This document shows, piece by piece, positions 7,471-15,825 of a stretch of 33,882 nt of DNA. Position 1 is the first letter of the stretch, and each line of letters begins with the position of its first letter. The stretch covers positions 1 through 33,882 of the forward strand of contig JALOLV010000010.1 of the NCBI GenBank assembly GCA_025455785.1, in the 5' to 3' direction. The notes under the pieces were generated by a model that ran no database searches, was not told where the DNA came from, and was given only the letters and a program-made list of their open reading frames with translations. The translations under genes were made by a program, and so were the position numbers. The DNA comes from Spirosomataceae bacterium. GTDB lineage: Bacteria; Bacteroidota; Bacteroidia; Cytophagales; Spirosomataceae.

Positions 7471-8472
7471 ATGGAAAACCCAAACCAACATATCACCGAA
7501 GACCTTCTTGGTAAATTTTTGGCTCGAGAAACCGATGCCCAAGAATCGGCTATGGTTCATGATTGGTTAGCTCAAAACAAACAAAATCAAAAACAACTCG
7601 CAGATTTGGCTTTTATTTGGGAACAAACGCAGAATCTCAAACAAGAAACACGAGTAGATATTGATTTGGCTTGGAGCAAGGTAAAAACCAAGATTCAGAA
7701 GCCGAATGAAGCTAAGATTATTCCGCTTTTAGCTAAACGAGTTTGGTCGCCAGCACGTATCGCTGCCAGTATCACAGTTTTTGTTAGTGCTGTATTGATG
7801 ATTTTATTTTTCGTAAAAAAGGAGGTAGAATTATTGACAATCCAAACAGGTAAAAATACCCTTCAACAAATATTGCCCGATGGTTCGTCAGTTTTTTTGA
7901 ATAAAAACACAAAATTAACTTATCCATCTGATTTTGAAGGAGATACAAGAGAAATTACTCTTTTGGGCGAAGCATTTTTTGATATTCAAAGAGATGAATC
8001 AAAGCCATTTATTATCCATGCAAGCGGAACAGATGTGAAAGTTTTAGGGACCTCATTCAATATCAAGGCATACGACAAAAACGTTAGGGTAAATGTTGAA
8101 AGTGGTAAAGTGCAATTTATAGCTAAAAAACATAAAACTATCCTTGAAAAAGGCGAAGAGGCGGCGTTTGAGGCCGAAAAGGATACAATTCTAAAGCAAC
8201 CCATCTACAATAAAAATGCAATTGCCTATAAAACTAAAACTTACGTTTTTGAAGATACAAGTCTCGAAAACGTCATAAAAATATTGAGCGACGGCTACGA
8301 AGCCGAAATAAAAATTAGAAGTTCGGCGATAAAAACTTGTCGATTGACCACTACTTTTGAAAATGAGTCATTGCCAAATGCTCTCAATGTAATTGCCGAA
8401 ACACTTAATTTGCAAGTTTCTAAAGAAGGCAACAAATATACCCTCGACGGACAGGGATGTAATCAAAACTAA
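7471..8472 (+). CDS. FecR-family anti-sigma factor/transmembrane sensor
   Basis: The 333-residue protein has a cytoplasmic N-terminal sigma-binding part (about 1-90, with DWLAQN and ADLAFIWEQT), one membrane helix (about 93-115), a periplasmic FecR domain (about 122-215: TIQTGKNTLQQILPDGSSVFLN, then GEAFFDI and VLGTSFNI) and a C-terminal DUF4974-like domain (about 262-328, FEDTSLENVIKILSDGY). FecR proteins hold or activate the paired ECF sigma factor in response to a TonB-dependent receptor. It follows the sigma gene with copy A of the repeat between them, and is followed by ychF with its own promoter, so any receptor partner must be encoded elsewhere. Confidence 0.92.
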   Translation: MENPNQHITEDLLGKFLARETDAQESAMVHDWLAQNKQNQKQLADLAFIWEQTQNLKQETRVDIDLAWSKVKTKIQKPNEAKIIPLLAKRVWSPARIAASITVFVSAVLMILFFVKKEVELLTIQTGKNTLQQILPDGSSVFLNKNTKLTYPSDFEGDTREITLLGEAFFDIQRDESKPFIIHASGTDVKVLGTSFNIKAYDKNVRVNVESGKVQFIAKKHKTILEKGEEAAFEAEKDTILKQPIYNKNAIAYKTKTYVFEDTSLENVIKILSDGYEAEIKIRSSAIKTCRLTTTFENESLPNALNVIAETLNLQVSKEGNKYTLDGQGCNQN

Positions 8473-8473
8473 G

Positions 8474-8504
8474 TTGTCAATCTTCTATATTTTGACTAAT
8501 TTTG
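8474..8504 (+). promoter_or_regulatory. Promoter of ychF (Bacteroidota type)
   Basis: TTG (8474-8476) is followed after 20 bases by TAATTTTG (8497-8504), matching the phylum's consensus. Expected start near 8511 gives a leader of about 73 bases. Confidence 0.65.
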
Positions 8505-8583
8505 CACCCTAATTACCAATTTGTGCTTCAAATTGAGTAAATCAGCATAAATTTCACTTCAAAAAGATATAAATCATAAAAAT

Positions 8584-9687
8584 ATGCCTCTAAGAGCAGG
8601 AATTGTAGGATTGCCCAATGTTGGTAAATCAACTCTTTTTAATGCTGTTTCAAACAGTGCCAAAGCCCAAGCAAGTAATTATCGTTTTTGCACAATCGAC
8701 CCGAATGTGGGTTTGGTTGATGTGCCAGATACTCGTCTGGATAAATTGGCAGAGTTAGTAAAACCCAATAAAATTGTACCGACTCAAATCGAAATCGTTG
8801 ATATTGCGGGTCTTGTTAAAGGTGCAAGCCGTGGTGAAGGACTTGGAAATAAATTTTTGGGGAACATCCGCGAAGTTGATGCAATTATTCACGTGATTCG
8901 TTGTTTTGAAGACGAAAACATCTTGCGTGAAGAAGGAGCAATCAATCCAATAGCAGATAAAGAAATCATTGATACGGAGCTTCAATTGAAGGATTTGGAA
9001 AGTATCGAAAAGAAAATGCAACGAATCGAAAAGCAGGCAAGAATTGGGAATGATGCCAAAGCTAAAGCCGAATTTGAGGTTCTGAATCGTTGTAAAGAGT
9101 GGATTCTACAAGGAAAAAACATCCGTGATTTGGGTCTAATAAAAGAAGAGTTACCAGCCATTGCCGATTTGTTTTTATTGACAATCAAACCAGTGCTTTA
9201 TGTCGCCAACGTTGATGAGGCTTCGATGCTTACTGGCAACAAATACTCAGAAATGCTTCAAAAAACAGCCGATACCGAAAAAGCACAGATGATTGTCTTG
9301 AATAATTCTATTGAAGCACAAATTACAGAAATGGAAGACCCAGACGACAAAGCAATGTTTTTGGAAGAATACGGATTAACCGAACCCGGTCTAAATCGTT
9401 TGATTCGCTCGGCATATAAATTATTGACACTTAGAACCTATTTTACGGCTGGAGTACAAGAAGTTAGGGCGTGGACAATAGAAAACGGCTGGAAAGCACC
9501 ACAAGCCGCAGGGGTTATCCACACCGACTTTGAGAAAGGATTCATCAAGGCCGAAGTTATTTCTTATGATGATTATGTAAAATATGGTTCGGAAGCTGCC
9601 GCCCGTGAGGCAGGTCGATTGAGAATCGAAGGAAAAGAATACGTTGTTGCAGATGGAGACGTCATGCACTTTAGATTTAATGTATAA
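8584..9687 (+). CDS. ychF: Redox-regulated ATPase YchF
   Basis: The 367-residue protein is an Obg-family P-loop NTPase that prefers ATP and binds ribosomes. The P-loop GLPNVGKST is at 9-17, the G3-like DIAG at 73-76 followed by LVKGASRGEGLGNKFL, and the altered G4 motif is NVDEAS (instead of NKxD), which explains the ATP preference known for the family. A coiled-coil arm lies in the middle and a TGS domain covers about 283-366. Length is typical. It has its own promoter and ends in a strong terminator shared with the convergent DUF3109 gene. Confidence 0.96.
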   Translation: MPLRAGIVGLPNVGKSTLFNAVSNSAKAQASNYRFCTIDPNVGLVDVPDTRLDKLAELVKPNKIVPTQIEIVDIAGLVKGASRGEGLGNKFLGNIREVDAIIHVIRCFEDENILREEGAINPIADKEIIDTELQLKDLESIEKKMQRIEKQARIGNDAKAKAEFEVLNRCKEWILQGKNIRDLGLIKEELPAIADLFLLTIKPVLYVANVDEASMLTGNKYSEMLQKTADTEKAQMIVLNNSIEAQITEMEDPDDKAMFLEEYGLTEPGLNRLIRSAYKLLTLRTYFTAGVQEVRAWTIENGWKAPQAAGVIHTDFEKGFIKAEVISYDDYVKYGSEAAAREAGRLRIEGKEYVVADGDVMHFRFNV

Positions 9688-9699
9688 CTCTAATTATTT

Positions 9700-9739
9700 A
9701 ACAACGCTGTCAGGTTTAAACCCTGACAGCGTTGTTTTT
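9700..9739. terminator. Strong hairpin terminator between ychF and DUF3109 genes
   Basis: A perfect 15-bp inverted repeat (9700-9714 and 9722-9736) with a 7-base loop (9715-9721) contains the GC-rich core CGCTGTCAGG. A T run (9735-9739) follows on the plus strand. It lies between convergent genes, 12 bases past the ychF stop and just before the DUF3109 stop, so it may act in both directions. Confidence 0.8.
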
Positions 9740-9740
9740 A

Positions 9741-10304
9741 TTACTTGGTAGAAATCTCCTTTTCAAGTTCTTGATACCAATCTTCACCGAATGCTCTTAT
9801 GAGTGGTTCTTTTAAAAATTTATAAACAGGAACAGACAATTGCTCACCTAATTCACAAGCAGGGCTGCAGATACTCCAACGGTCGTAGTTTAAGGCGTGG
9901 TATTGGTCATACTTCGTAATACGGATAGGATATAAATGACATGAAATCGGTTTCTTGAAATTAGTTTTACCATCCAAATACGCTTGTTCAATTCCACACT
10001 TAAGGATTCCCCTATCATCATAAATTGCGTAAGCACATTCTTTATTGTCAATGGTTGTTGTTGAGTAATCACCCTCTTCGTCTAAGATATATTTACCTTG
10101 TTTTTCAATTGCTTCTATACCTTCTTTTGATAAATAGGGTTTAACTGCATCATAAATATCATCCAAAATTGGTAATTCTGCCTCTTCGAGCGGAGCACCT
10201 AAGTCTCCCTCTACACAACAGGCACCTTTGCATTTCTCTAAATTGCAAACAAAAAACTTTTCTGCAATGTCATCACTAATTACCGTATCTTCGATTAAAA
10301 TCAT
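9741..10304 (-). CDS. DUF3109 cysteine-rich protein
   Basis: The 187-residue protein matches DUF3109: an N-terminal [20 protein letters not shown] block (C20, C25, C29, C30) and later cysteines at 90, 103, 122 (SCHLYP), 146 and 150. Nine cysteines in this pattern suggest metal or iron-sulphur binding, as proposed for the related YkgJ-type domain; this is inference. Its start overlaps the stop of the lytic transglycosylase gene in an ATGA arrangement (10301-10304), so translation is probably coupled. Function is unknown. Confidence 0.85.
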   Translation of the reverse strand: MILIEDTVISDDIAEKFFVCNLEKCKGACCVEGDLGAPLEEAELPILDDIYDAVKPYLSKEGIEAIEKQGKYILDEEGDYSTTTIDNKECAYAIYDDRGILKCGIEQAYLDGKTNFKKPISCHLYPIRITKYDQYHALNYDRWSICSPACELGEQLSVPVYKFLKEPLIRAFGEDWYQELEKEISTK

Positions 10305-12442
10305 TTTTTAACTATCAATTTTTGTCCAAATCTAACATTATTATCGTTCATTCCGTTCCAATCTTGGATTTGCTTAGTACTCACACCGTATTTTCTCGAA
10401 ATACTGTATAGTGTCTCTCCTTTGGCAACCAAATGATAAACTGTTTCACCTACTTTTGCTTTAGCTTCTTCTTTTGGTTGAACGGTTTTAGTTGCCGTCG
10501 CTTTCGATGCTGTTGCAACGTTAGGATTAACCAATGTCAAAACTTGTCCAACTTTTACTTTGTCTTCAAGGGTCATGTTATTCCAAGTGGCTAAATCACG
10601 AACATAAATCCCAGTTTTACGGGCAATAGCAAAAAGAGTTTCGCCTTGTTGAACTTCGTAGCTTGAGCCATAAGAAGCTGGTTTGGCGGTTGTGGTTGTA
10701 CTTTCTTTAGGTTTCTCTACAACAGGTTTCGGTTTTACAGCCTCAGTTGTATTTTCAACTGGTTTGGGTTGAGTAGATTTTGGTGTGTTTGTCGGTTTAT
10801 TATTCTTCGGTTTTTCTTCGTAAGCAATAATTGTATCCGAATTTTCAATCTCAACAATCGGAGGCTTTTGTTCTTTAGTTTTTGTAACAACTGGCTCCTC
10901 TATCTTAATAACCTCTTCTTTTCTCTCTTTTTCTCTTTCTTGGGGTTCGAGTCTTATGTATGTGTCATCTTCATCCTCAGTTGTTGATTTCTTTGGGGTA
11001 TTTCCACGTTTTTTATCCTTAGTTTCTTCTTCCCAAACAACCGGTTTTTCACTATTTTTGACAGTTGTTTCCTCTTCTACTTTTTTATCTTTACGTTTAT
11101 CTTTTGCAGGAACTACTTTGTCAGTAGCCGGAGCATCGTTCTCTTGAACATACTCGACAGGTTGATTTTTCGGACGCTTCGACTGCAAATACACCACTCT
11201 GCCCGACTGCAAGCGTTTGACTGACTCCATACGGTTAAATTTCAAAAGTTGTCTTAGCCTAACACCATAAATCTGTGAAATATCCCAAAGCGATTCGTTT
11301 TCAGAAACATTATGAAACTTAACTTTTGCTTTACGGTTTTTTGATTGCAAATAATAAACTTTGCCTTCCTCCACCAAATCCTTATCCGACATATCATTGA
11401 ATTTCAAGAAATCAGTAGGTTTCACTTTACCCTTTTTGGCAATCTGACCTACATCATCCCCGGCACTCGCCATAATACCCTTTTTTCCATTAATAACATA
11501 CAAAATAGGTTCTCCATCAGCAACACTTTCAGGTGAAATCCTTTGTAGAACCGGAAAACCAGCTTCGTTTCTTATTCCACTACTGCCTTTTCGATTGATT
11601 TTTGCAATCATATCATCGTATTGGTCAGATGGTACTAAAATTGCGACCGAATACTCCTTATCATTCGGAATTTTACTACCCAAAACCCAAGAGTTGTATC
11701 TTTTAAGCTCGTTTACATCCCAACTTATTTCAGAACCAACCTCCGCTAAAGTCTTTCCTTTGGCATTTTTATATTCAACCATTGTGTATGGAGAGTCTTT
11801 TAGTCGATTCAAACGGTGTTCGTAAGCAACACGGTGGGCAATTGCCTTAATTAAATACCTATCCGCATCGCCATTTAGAGATATTTCGCTGGCAAAAGTC
11901 CAGTTTGAAGGAATTGATTTACTGACTCCAGTTGCCCCTAAATGATATGAAAAAAGTGTAGAAATCCAGTTTTTATAAATTAGATTGTTTCTCTTGAGGT
12001 ACAAAGCCGCAGCACGAGTTGAGGCATAAATATTTTTGCGTTCATCAACCGAATTATCAATTCTTAATCCTAATTCCTGTGCCGTAGCATCTTTGATTTG
12101 CCAAAATCCGACTGCATTAGACGTAGATGAGGCATCAGGAGTAAGTCCACTTTCAAGAACAGGTAAGTATTTGAAATCTTCTGGGATTTCTTCATCCTCG
12201 AGAATCTTCTCGATTATCGGGAAATACCATTGCATTCTTGCCAATTTATCGAACAAAAACTTATTCTCGGGTAGTAAAAGAGCTTGAATTTCGGTTTGAA
12301 CAAGCTTTTGTGCGGCTTGGTCTAATTTTACAGTTACACCAGCAAATTCGGTTTTACGTGGAGCCTCAGGAATACTTGCTTGTTGAGCCGAAGTCTCCGA
12401 AACTGTGAATAAACAGAGCAAAAGGAAAGCAATTTTTTTCAT
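10301..12442 (-). CDS. MltD-like lytic transglycosylase with LysM domains
   Basis: The 713-residue exported protein cleaves peptidoglycan glycan strands. A signal peptide ends at about residue 19 (TSA-Q). The SLT domain spans about 65-215, with catalytic Glu97 in [12 protein letters not shown] at 112-115 and FSYHLGATG at 164-172. Three clear LysM repeats bind glycan (about 376-420, 595-638 and 669-712), and 313-366 looks like a degenerate fourth. A long low-complexity linker rich in Lys, Glu, Pro and Thr (about 425-590) separates the first LysM from the last two and may span the cell wall. It follows the O-methyltransferase gene by 70 bases and overlaps DUF3109 by 4. Confidence 0.92.
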   Translation of the reverse strand: MKKIAFLLLCLFTVSETSAQQASIPEAPRKTEFAGVTVKLDQAAQKLVQTEIQALLLPENKFLFDKLARMQWYFPIIEKILEDEEIPEDFKYLPVLESGLTPDASSTSNAVGFWQIKDATAQELGLRIDNSVDERKNIYASTRAAALYLKRNNLIYKNWISTLFSYHLGATGVSKSIPSNWTFASEISLNGDADRYLIKAIAHRVAYEHRLNRLKDSPYTMVEYKNAKGKTLAEVGSEISWDVNELKRYNSWVLGSKIPNDKEYSVAILVPSDQYDDMIAKINRKGSSGIRNEAGFPVLQRISPESVADGEPILYVINGKKGIMASAGDDVGQIAKKGKVKPTDFLKFNDMSDKDLVEEGKVYYLQSKNRKAKVKFHNVSENESLWDISQIYGVRLRQLLKFNRMESVKRLQSGRVVYLQSKRPKNQPVEYVQENDAPATDKVVPAKDKRKDKKVEEETTVKNSEKPVVWEEETKDKKRGNTPKKSTTEDEDDTYIRLEPQEREKERKEEVIKIEEPVVTKTKEQKPPIVEIENSDTIIAYEEKPKNNKPTNTPKSTQPKPVENTTEAVKPKPVVEKPKESTTTTAKPASYGSSYEVQQGETLFAIARKTGIYVRDLATWNNMTLEDKVKVGQVLTLVNPNVATASKATATKTVQPKEEAKAKVGETVYHLVAKGETLYSISRKYGVSTKQIQDWNGMNDNNVRFGQKLIVKK

Positions 12443-12512
12443 TTTGGGTATTGGTTCAAATTTTGAGTGATTCGCAAATGCGAAAACTCGTACCGTTGTT
12501 TAAAGGCTGAAT

Positions 12513-13151
12513 TTATTTTTTTTGAGCAATCATCAATCCATCACGAATGTAAAGTAAGATATTTTCAACACGAGGGTCTTCATGGATTCTATCATTAAAC
12601 GCTCTTAAATTAAGTGTGTCTTTGTCCTTTTTAGTCTCATCTGCTACTTTCCCACTCCACAAAACATTATCCGAGATTATAAACCCACCTTTTCTTACTT
12701 TTTCAATTACTACTTCGTAATAATTCAAATAATTCAATTTATCGGCATCAATAAAAACCAAATCGAATGTTTCGTCAAGGTTTGGTATTATTTCTAAGGC
12801 ATTTCCGATGATAAATTCTATTTTAGAATTAAAATCAGAATCTTTAAAAAAACCTCTTACCATGGTTTCGAGTTCTTCATTGACATCTATCGTTATCAAT
12901 TTCCCATCCTCTGACAAGCCCTCGGCCAAACATAACGCAGAGTAACCCGTGTAAGTACCAATTTCGAGAATCCGTTTTGGGCGAATCATCAAAGAAAACA
13001 TCGCCAATAAACGACCTTGATAATGCCCAGAGAGCATTCTTGGCTGCAAAACTTTTGCATGTGTTTCACGATTAACTTTCTTCAACAAATCGCCCTCTTC
13101 GCTTGTGTGAACTTCACAATAATTATCAATTTCCTTATCAATAAAATCCAT
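12513..13151 (-). CDS. Class I SAM-dependent O-methyltransferase
   Basis: The 212-residue protein belongs to the catechol/caffeoyl-CoA O-methyltransferase-like family (Methyltransf_3). SAM motif I is ILEIGTYTGYSALCLAE (61-77), the acidic FIDADK is at 133-138 and DNVLWSG at 161-167; D134 or D136 and D161 with the following Asn are the usual metal-binding positions. The substrate is unknown. A clear promoter lies upstream (13200-13232), and the gene heads a probable operon with the lytic transglycosylase and DUF3109. Confidence 0.92.
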   Translation of the reverse strand: MDFIDKEIDNYCEVHTSEEGDLLKKVNRETHAKVLQPRMLSGHYQGRLLAMFSLMIRPKRILEIGTYTGYSALCLAEGLSEDGKLITIDVNEELETMVRGFFKDSDFNSKIEFIIGNALEIIPNLDETFDLVFIDADKLNYLNYYEVVIEKVRKGGFIISDNVLWSGKVADETKKDKDTLNLRAFNDRIHEDPRVENILLYIRDGLMIAQKK

Positions 13152-13199
13152 TCTATATTACCAAGTATCTAAACAACAAGCTATCTATTAACTCTTTAG

Positions 13200-13232
13200 C
13201 AAAATTATATAGTATTCTTGATAAATTCCAAA
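13200..13232 (-). promoter_or_regulatory. Promoter of the O-methyltransferase operon
   Basis: On the minus strand, TTTG (13232-13229) precedes TAATTTTG (13207-13200) by 21 bases, a full match to the Bacteroidota consensus. The expected transcription start is near 13193, giving a leader of about 42 bases. Confidence 0.75.
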
Positions 13233-13280
13233 TTTTTCCAATATTTTTATATTTTCAATAATTTTTGAAAAATGCAATTA

Positions 13281-13309
13281 AAAAAAATCGCCAACTTAAT
13301 CTGTTGACG
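13281..13309 (-). terminator. Terminator of the Nudix gene
   Basis: A 7-bp stem with one G-T pair (13303-13309 with 13289-13295) overlaps the Nudix stop codon, which sits in the loop. On the minus strand it is followed, after one A, by seven T residues (13287-13281). Confidence 0.65.
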
Positions 13310-13982
13310 ATGGATTATTCAAGCAATCAAACACGTAGCGAATCGAACTGTAAGAATTTAGCAACGATTTCCGAACCTCTTTCTCGTCCATCCATTTTAA
13401 ATCATCAATGTCTTCGTCAAGTTGCGGTTTCATTTTTGAATCATCGGTGCAGTCCATTTTATACCATTTGGTTCGCTTCAAGATATTCCGACCGCCTTGG
13501 GTATAAGTATGCCACGTAGTACAAACTTTTTCGCCTAATCTTACCGAAATATTACATTCTTCTTCAACCTCACGAACGGCTGTCAATTTTGATTTTTCAC
13601 CAAAATCACGCTTACCTTTTGGTAAATCCCACTTACCCAGACGGTGAATCATCAAGATTTTCCCATCTGCATTAAATACAATCCCACCCGCAGCCTTAAC
13701 AATTTTATAAAGACTTTTCACTTTTTCTTCGGCCAAATCTCTATCCTCAACAACCAATGTAATTGACTGAAAATCTTTAAATTTATCCTCAAATAAACCT
13801 TTGAATAATCTTTCGAGACTCGAATTATCCACATTCAAAATCACAATATGACCAATAAAAACTCTTTCATTGAATTTATCAAGACGGGCATCAATGAGAG
13901 TATCATAATCACTGCCATGCAGATTTTTAAACTTCTTTTGCCCGATTATTGTAACTGGCTTATCGTTGATAAAGATTACCAT
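13296..13982 (-). CDS. Nudix hydrolase with N-terminal extension
   Basis: The 228-residue protein carries a complete Nudix box at about 123-145 (GKRDFGE, seven residues, then REVEEEC), with the usual final glycine replaced by Cys; the REVEEE glutamates bind the catalytic metal. Nudix enzymes hydrolyse nucleoside diphosphates linked to other groups; the substrate is not predictable here. About 95 residues precede the Nudix domain and form a separate, unrecognised region. I chose the ATG at 13982 because the upstream in-frame TTG (14012) would lie at or before the predicted transcription start. A terminator overlaps its stop codon. Confidence 0.88.
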   Translation of the reverse strand: MVIFINDKPVTIIGQKKFKNLHGSDYDTLIDARLDKFNERVFIGHIVILNVDNSSLERLFKGLFEDKFKDFQSITLVVEDRDLAEEKVKSLYKIVKAAGGIVFNADGKILMIHRLGKWDLPKGKRDFGEKSKLTAVREVEEECNISVRLGEKVCTTWHTYTQGGRNILKRTKWYKMDCTDDSKMKPQLDEDIDDLKWMDEKEVRKSLLNSYSSIRYVFDCLNNPSSTD

Positions 13983-14009
13983 GAATTTTTGTAAAGTAAA
14001 AATAGCCTG

Positions 14010-14038
14010 CAAAAATAAGTGAAATAAATGAAATCAAA
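14010..14038 (-). promoter_or_regulatory. Promoter of the Nudix gene
   Basis: On the minus strand, TTTG (14038-14035) is followed after 17 bases by TATTTTTG (14017-14010). The expected start near 14003 gives a leader of about 20 bases. The TTTG element lies in the T-rich tail of the upstream terminator (14042-14071). Confidence 0.6.
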
Positions 14039-14071
14039 AATAAACCTCACGGATTGCTCTCCATGAGGTTT
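14036..14071 (-). terminator. Terminator of the M48 peptidase gene
   Basis: An 8-bp perfect inverted repeat (14042-14049 and 14064-14071, AAACCTCA and its complement, loop 14 bases) is followed on the minus strand by ATTTTT (14041-14036). It lies 115 bases beyond the M48 stop and merges into the Nudix promoter. Confidence 0.5.
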
Positions 14072-14185
14072 GAAAGAATATTATGATTAAGGTAGTGCTT
14101 TGCTTTCGGTCAATGGAAAAAATTTCAGAAAACAAATAGTCCATCAATTAATGCTTCTAATCAATAGTCAATACTATTTGACAAA

Positions 14186-15010
14186 CTACTTATTGTAGGC
14201 TTGGTAATAAGCCATAGCTTTTGGCATTAAAGCATTAAGATTTGAGATACGAGTTTCGTCAGAAGGGTGAGTAGATAACCATTGTGGTGGTTTTTGGCCT
14301 CCTTGTCCAGCTTTTGCCATTCTTTGCCAAAACTCGACTGAATTTTGTGGATTATAACCAGCCATAGCCATAAAAATCAAGCCTAACTTATCGGCCTCCG
14401 ACTCTTGTTTACGACTATTGGGTAAAACGTAAGCACCCGTTGTTATTGCTCCAACAACTTGCCCGATGATTTGTCCATTTTGTTCGTTCTTAGTTGCAAT
14501 CATACCACCAACCGCTGCTGCCGTTGTGATTCCTTGGGCTACATAAGCCTGACTCATTCGTTCTGCACCATGCGATGCGATTGCGTGAGCAATTTCATGC
14601 CCCATAACAACAGCTACGCCTTCTTCGTTTTGGCAAATAGGTAAAATCCCTGTGTAGAAAACCACCTTACCACCCGGCATACACCAAGCATTGAGGTCTT
14701 TGCTCTGTACTAATTCAAACTGCCACTGATAACCGTCAATAACTTGGCTGTAATTATTCTGAATCAGATAGTTTTCAACCGCCGTTTTGATTCGGTTTCC
14801 TACTCTACGAATCATCTCGGCGTCTTTACCATTAGAAACTACTTTGTTTGAATCCAAAAACTCTTTATAGCTCGTAAAACTCATACCCATAATTTGGGCA
14901 TTAGAAATAAGACTTAATTGTTTACGACCAGTTATTGGAACTCTTGTGCAGGCAATCACCAAAGCAATCAGTGCCACAGCAAGTGTACTCGATTTCAAAA
15001 AGGTTTTCAT
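14186..15010 (-). CDS. M48-family metallopeptidase lipoprotein
   Basis: The 274-residue protein is a BepA/LoiP-type zinc peptidase anchored in the envelope. The signal ends in a lipobox ALVIAC (lipidated Cys21). The zinc site is HEIAH (H138, H142; catalytic E139), and the third ligand is E203 in KQESEAD. The C-terminal WLSTHPSDETRI motif is typical of M48B/C proteases. Relatives take part in outer-membrane protein quality control. It is divergent from the FAH-family gene. The Nudix gene follows on the same strand but has its own promoter. Confidence 0.92.
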   Translation of the reverse strand: MKTFLKSSTLAVALIALVIACTRVPITGRKQLSLISNAQIMGMSFTSYKEFLDSNKVVSNGKDAEMIRRVGNRIKTAVENYLIQNNYSQVIDGYQWQFELVQSKDLNAWCMPGGKVVFYTGILPICQNEEGVAVVMGHEIAHAIASHGAERMSQAYVAQGITTAAAVGGMIATKNEQNGQIIGQVVGAITTGAYVLPNSRKQESEADKLGLIFMAMAGYNPQNSVEFWQRMAKAGQGGQKPPQWLSTHPSDETRISNLNALMPKAMAYYQAYNK

Positions 15011-15096
15011 ACTTGTAAATAAAAGGTTGTTTTAGTCAATTAGACGAAATAATGATGCGAATATTACAAAAACATTAGACAAATTTTAATGTTGTC

Positions 15097-15104
15097 CAAA
15101 ATTA
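15097..15104 (-). promoter_or_regulatory. Putative -7 element of the M48 gene
   Basis: On the minus strand the octamer is TAATTTTG, a full match to TAnnTTTG, 87 bases upstream of the start. No well-placed TTTG upstream. Confidence 0.4.
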
Positions 15105-15129
15105 TCATGTTTTTTTAATAAAGATGGGC

Positions 15130-15137
15130 TAAATTTG
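15130..15137 (+). promoter_or_regulatory. Putative -7 element of the FAH/M23/bcp unit
   Basis: TAAATTTG matches TAnnTTTG, 55 bases upstream of the FAH-family start. It sits back to back with the M48 -7 element, 25 bases apart. No clear upstream TTTG. Confidence 0.45.
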
Positions 15138-15191
15138 CAAAATTCACATCCCAACTTAATATTTAAAACCAACTCATAAAAATTCTCAAGT

Positions 15192-15803
15192 ATGAAAATC
15201 ATCTGTATTGGTAGAAATTACGCCGAACATATCAAAGAACTTAACAATGAGCGTCCTGATGAGCCAGTTATCTTCACAAAACCCGATACAGCGATTCTGA
15301 AAGATGGTGAAGCATTTTATTACCCTGATTTTTCGAGTGATATCCACCACGAAGTTGAAATAATAGTCAAAATCAACAAAATGGGTAAAAACATCGAAGA
15401 GAAATTTGCCCACAAATACTACGAAGAGATTGGTATCGGAATAGATTTTACGGCTCGCGATATTCAATCTAAACTCAAATCTAAAGGTTTGCCATGGGAT
15501 TTAGCCAAAGGATTCAATGGCTCTGCCCCCATTTCTGAATTTGTCCCGAAAACAAAATTCGCTGATTTAAAAAATCTCAATTTTAATCTTTTGGTAAATG
15601 GTGATGTAAAACAAGCCGGAAATACCTCGATGATGCTTTACCCGATTGATACAATCATTGCGTTTGTTTCTAAATATTTTACTCTTAAAGTAGGCGATAT
15701 AATTTTTACTGGAACCCCAGCAGGGGTTGGTGCAGTAAAAGTGGGTGATAAATTGGAAGCCGCAATCGAAGGCGAAAAAATGTTGGAATTTGAGGTAAAG
15801 TAA
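15192..15803 (+). CDS. Fumarylacetoacetate hydrolase-family protein
   Basis: The 203-residue single-domain FAH protein has the metal-binding acidic residues E54 and E56 in HHEVEI and D85 in GIDFTARD, plus the family's IFTGTPAGVG near the C-terminus. Members act as acylpyruvate hydrolases, oxaloacetate decarboxylases or hydratases in breakdown of keto acids; length fits the acylpyruvase/oxaloacetate decarboxylase group, but the exact substrate is not determined by these motifs. The M23 peptidase gene starts 22 bases later and is probably on the same transcript. Confidence 0.9.
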   Translation: MKIICIGRNYAEHIKELNNERPDEPVIFTKPDTAILKDGEAFYYPDFSSDIHHEVEIIVKINKMGKNIEEKFAHKYYEEIGIGIDFTARDIQSKLKSKGLPWDLAKGFNGSAPISEFVPKTKFADLKNLNFNLLVNGDVKQAGNTSMMLYPIDTIIAFVSKYFTLKVGDIIFTGTPAGVGAVKVGDKLEAAIEGEKMLEFEVK

Positions 15804-15825
15804 TTTTCAATATAATCTAAAGACA

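Noticed and set aside
14010-14012. TTG start adding 10 residues to the Nudix protein
   Set aside because: It overlaps the predicted -7 element, so it would lie outside the transcript.
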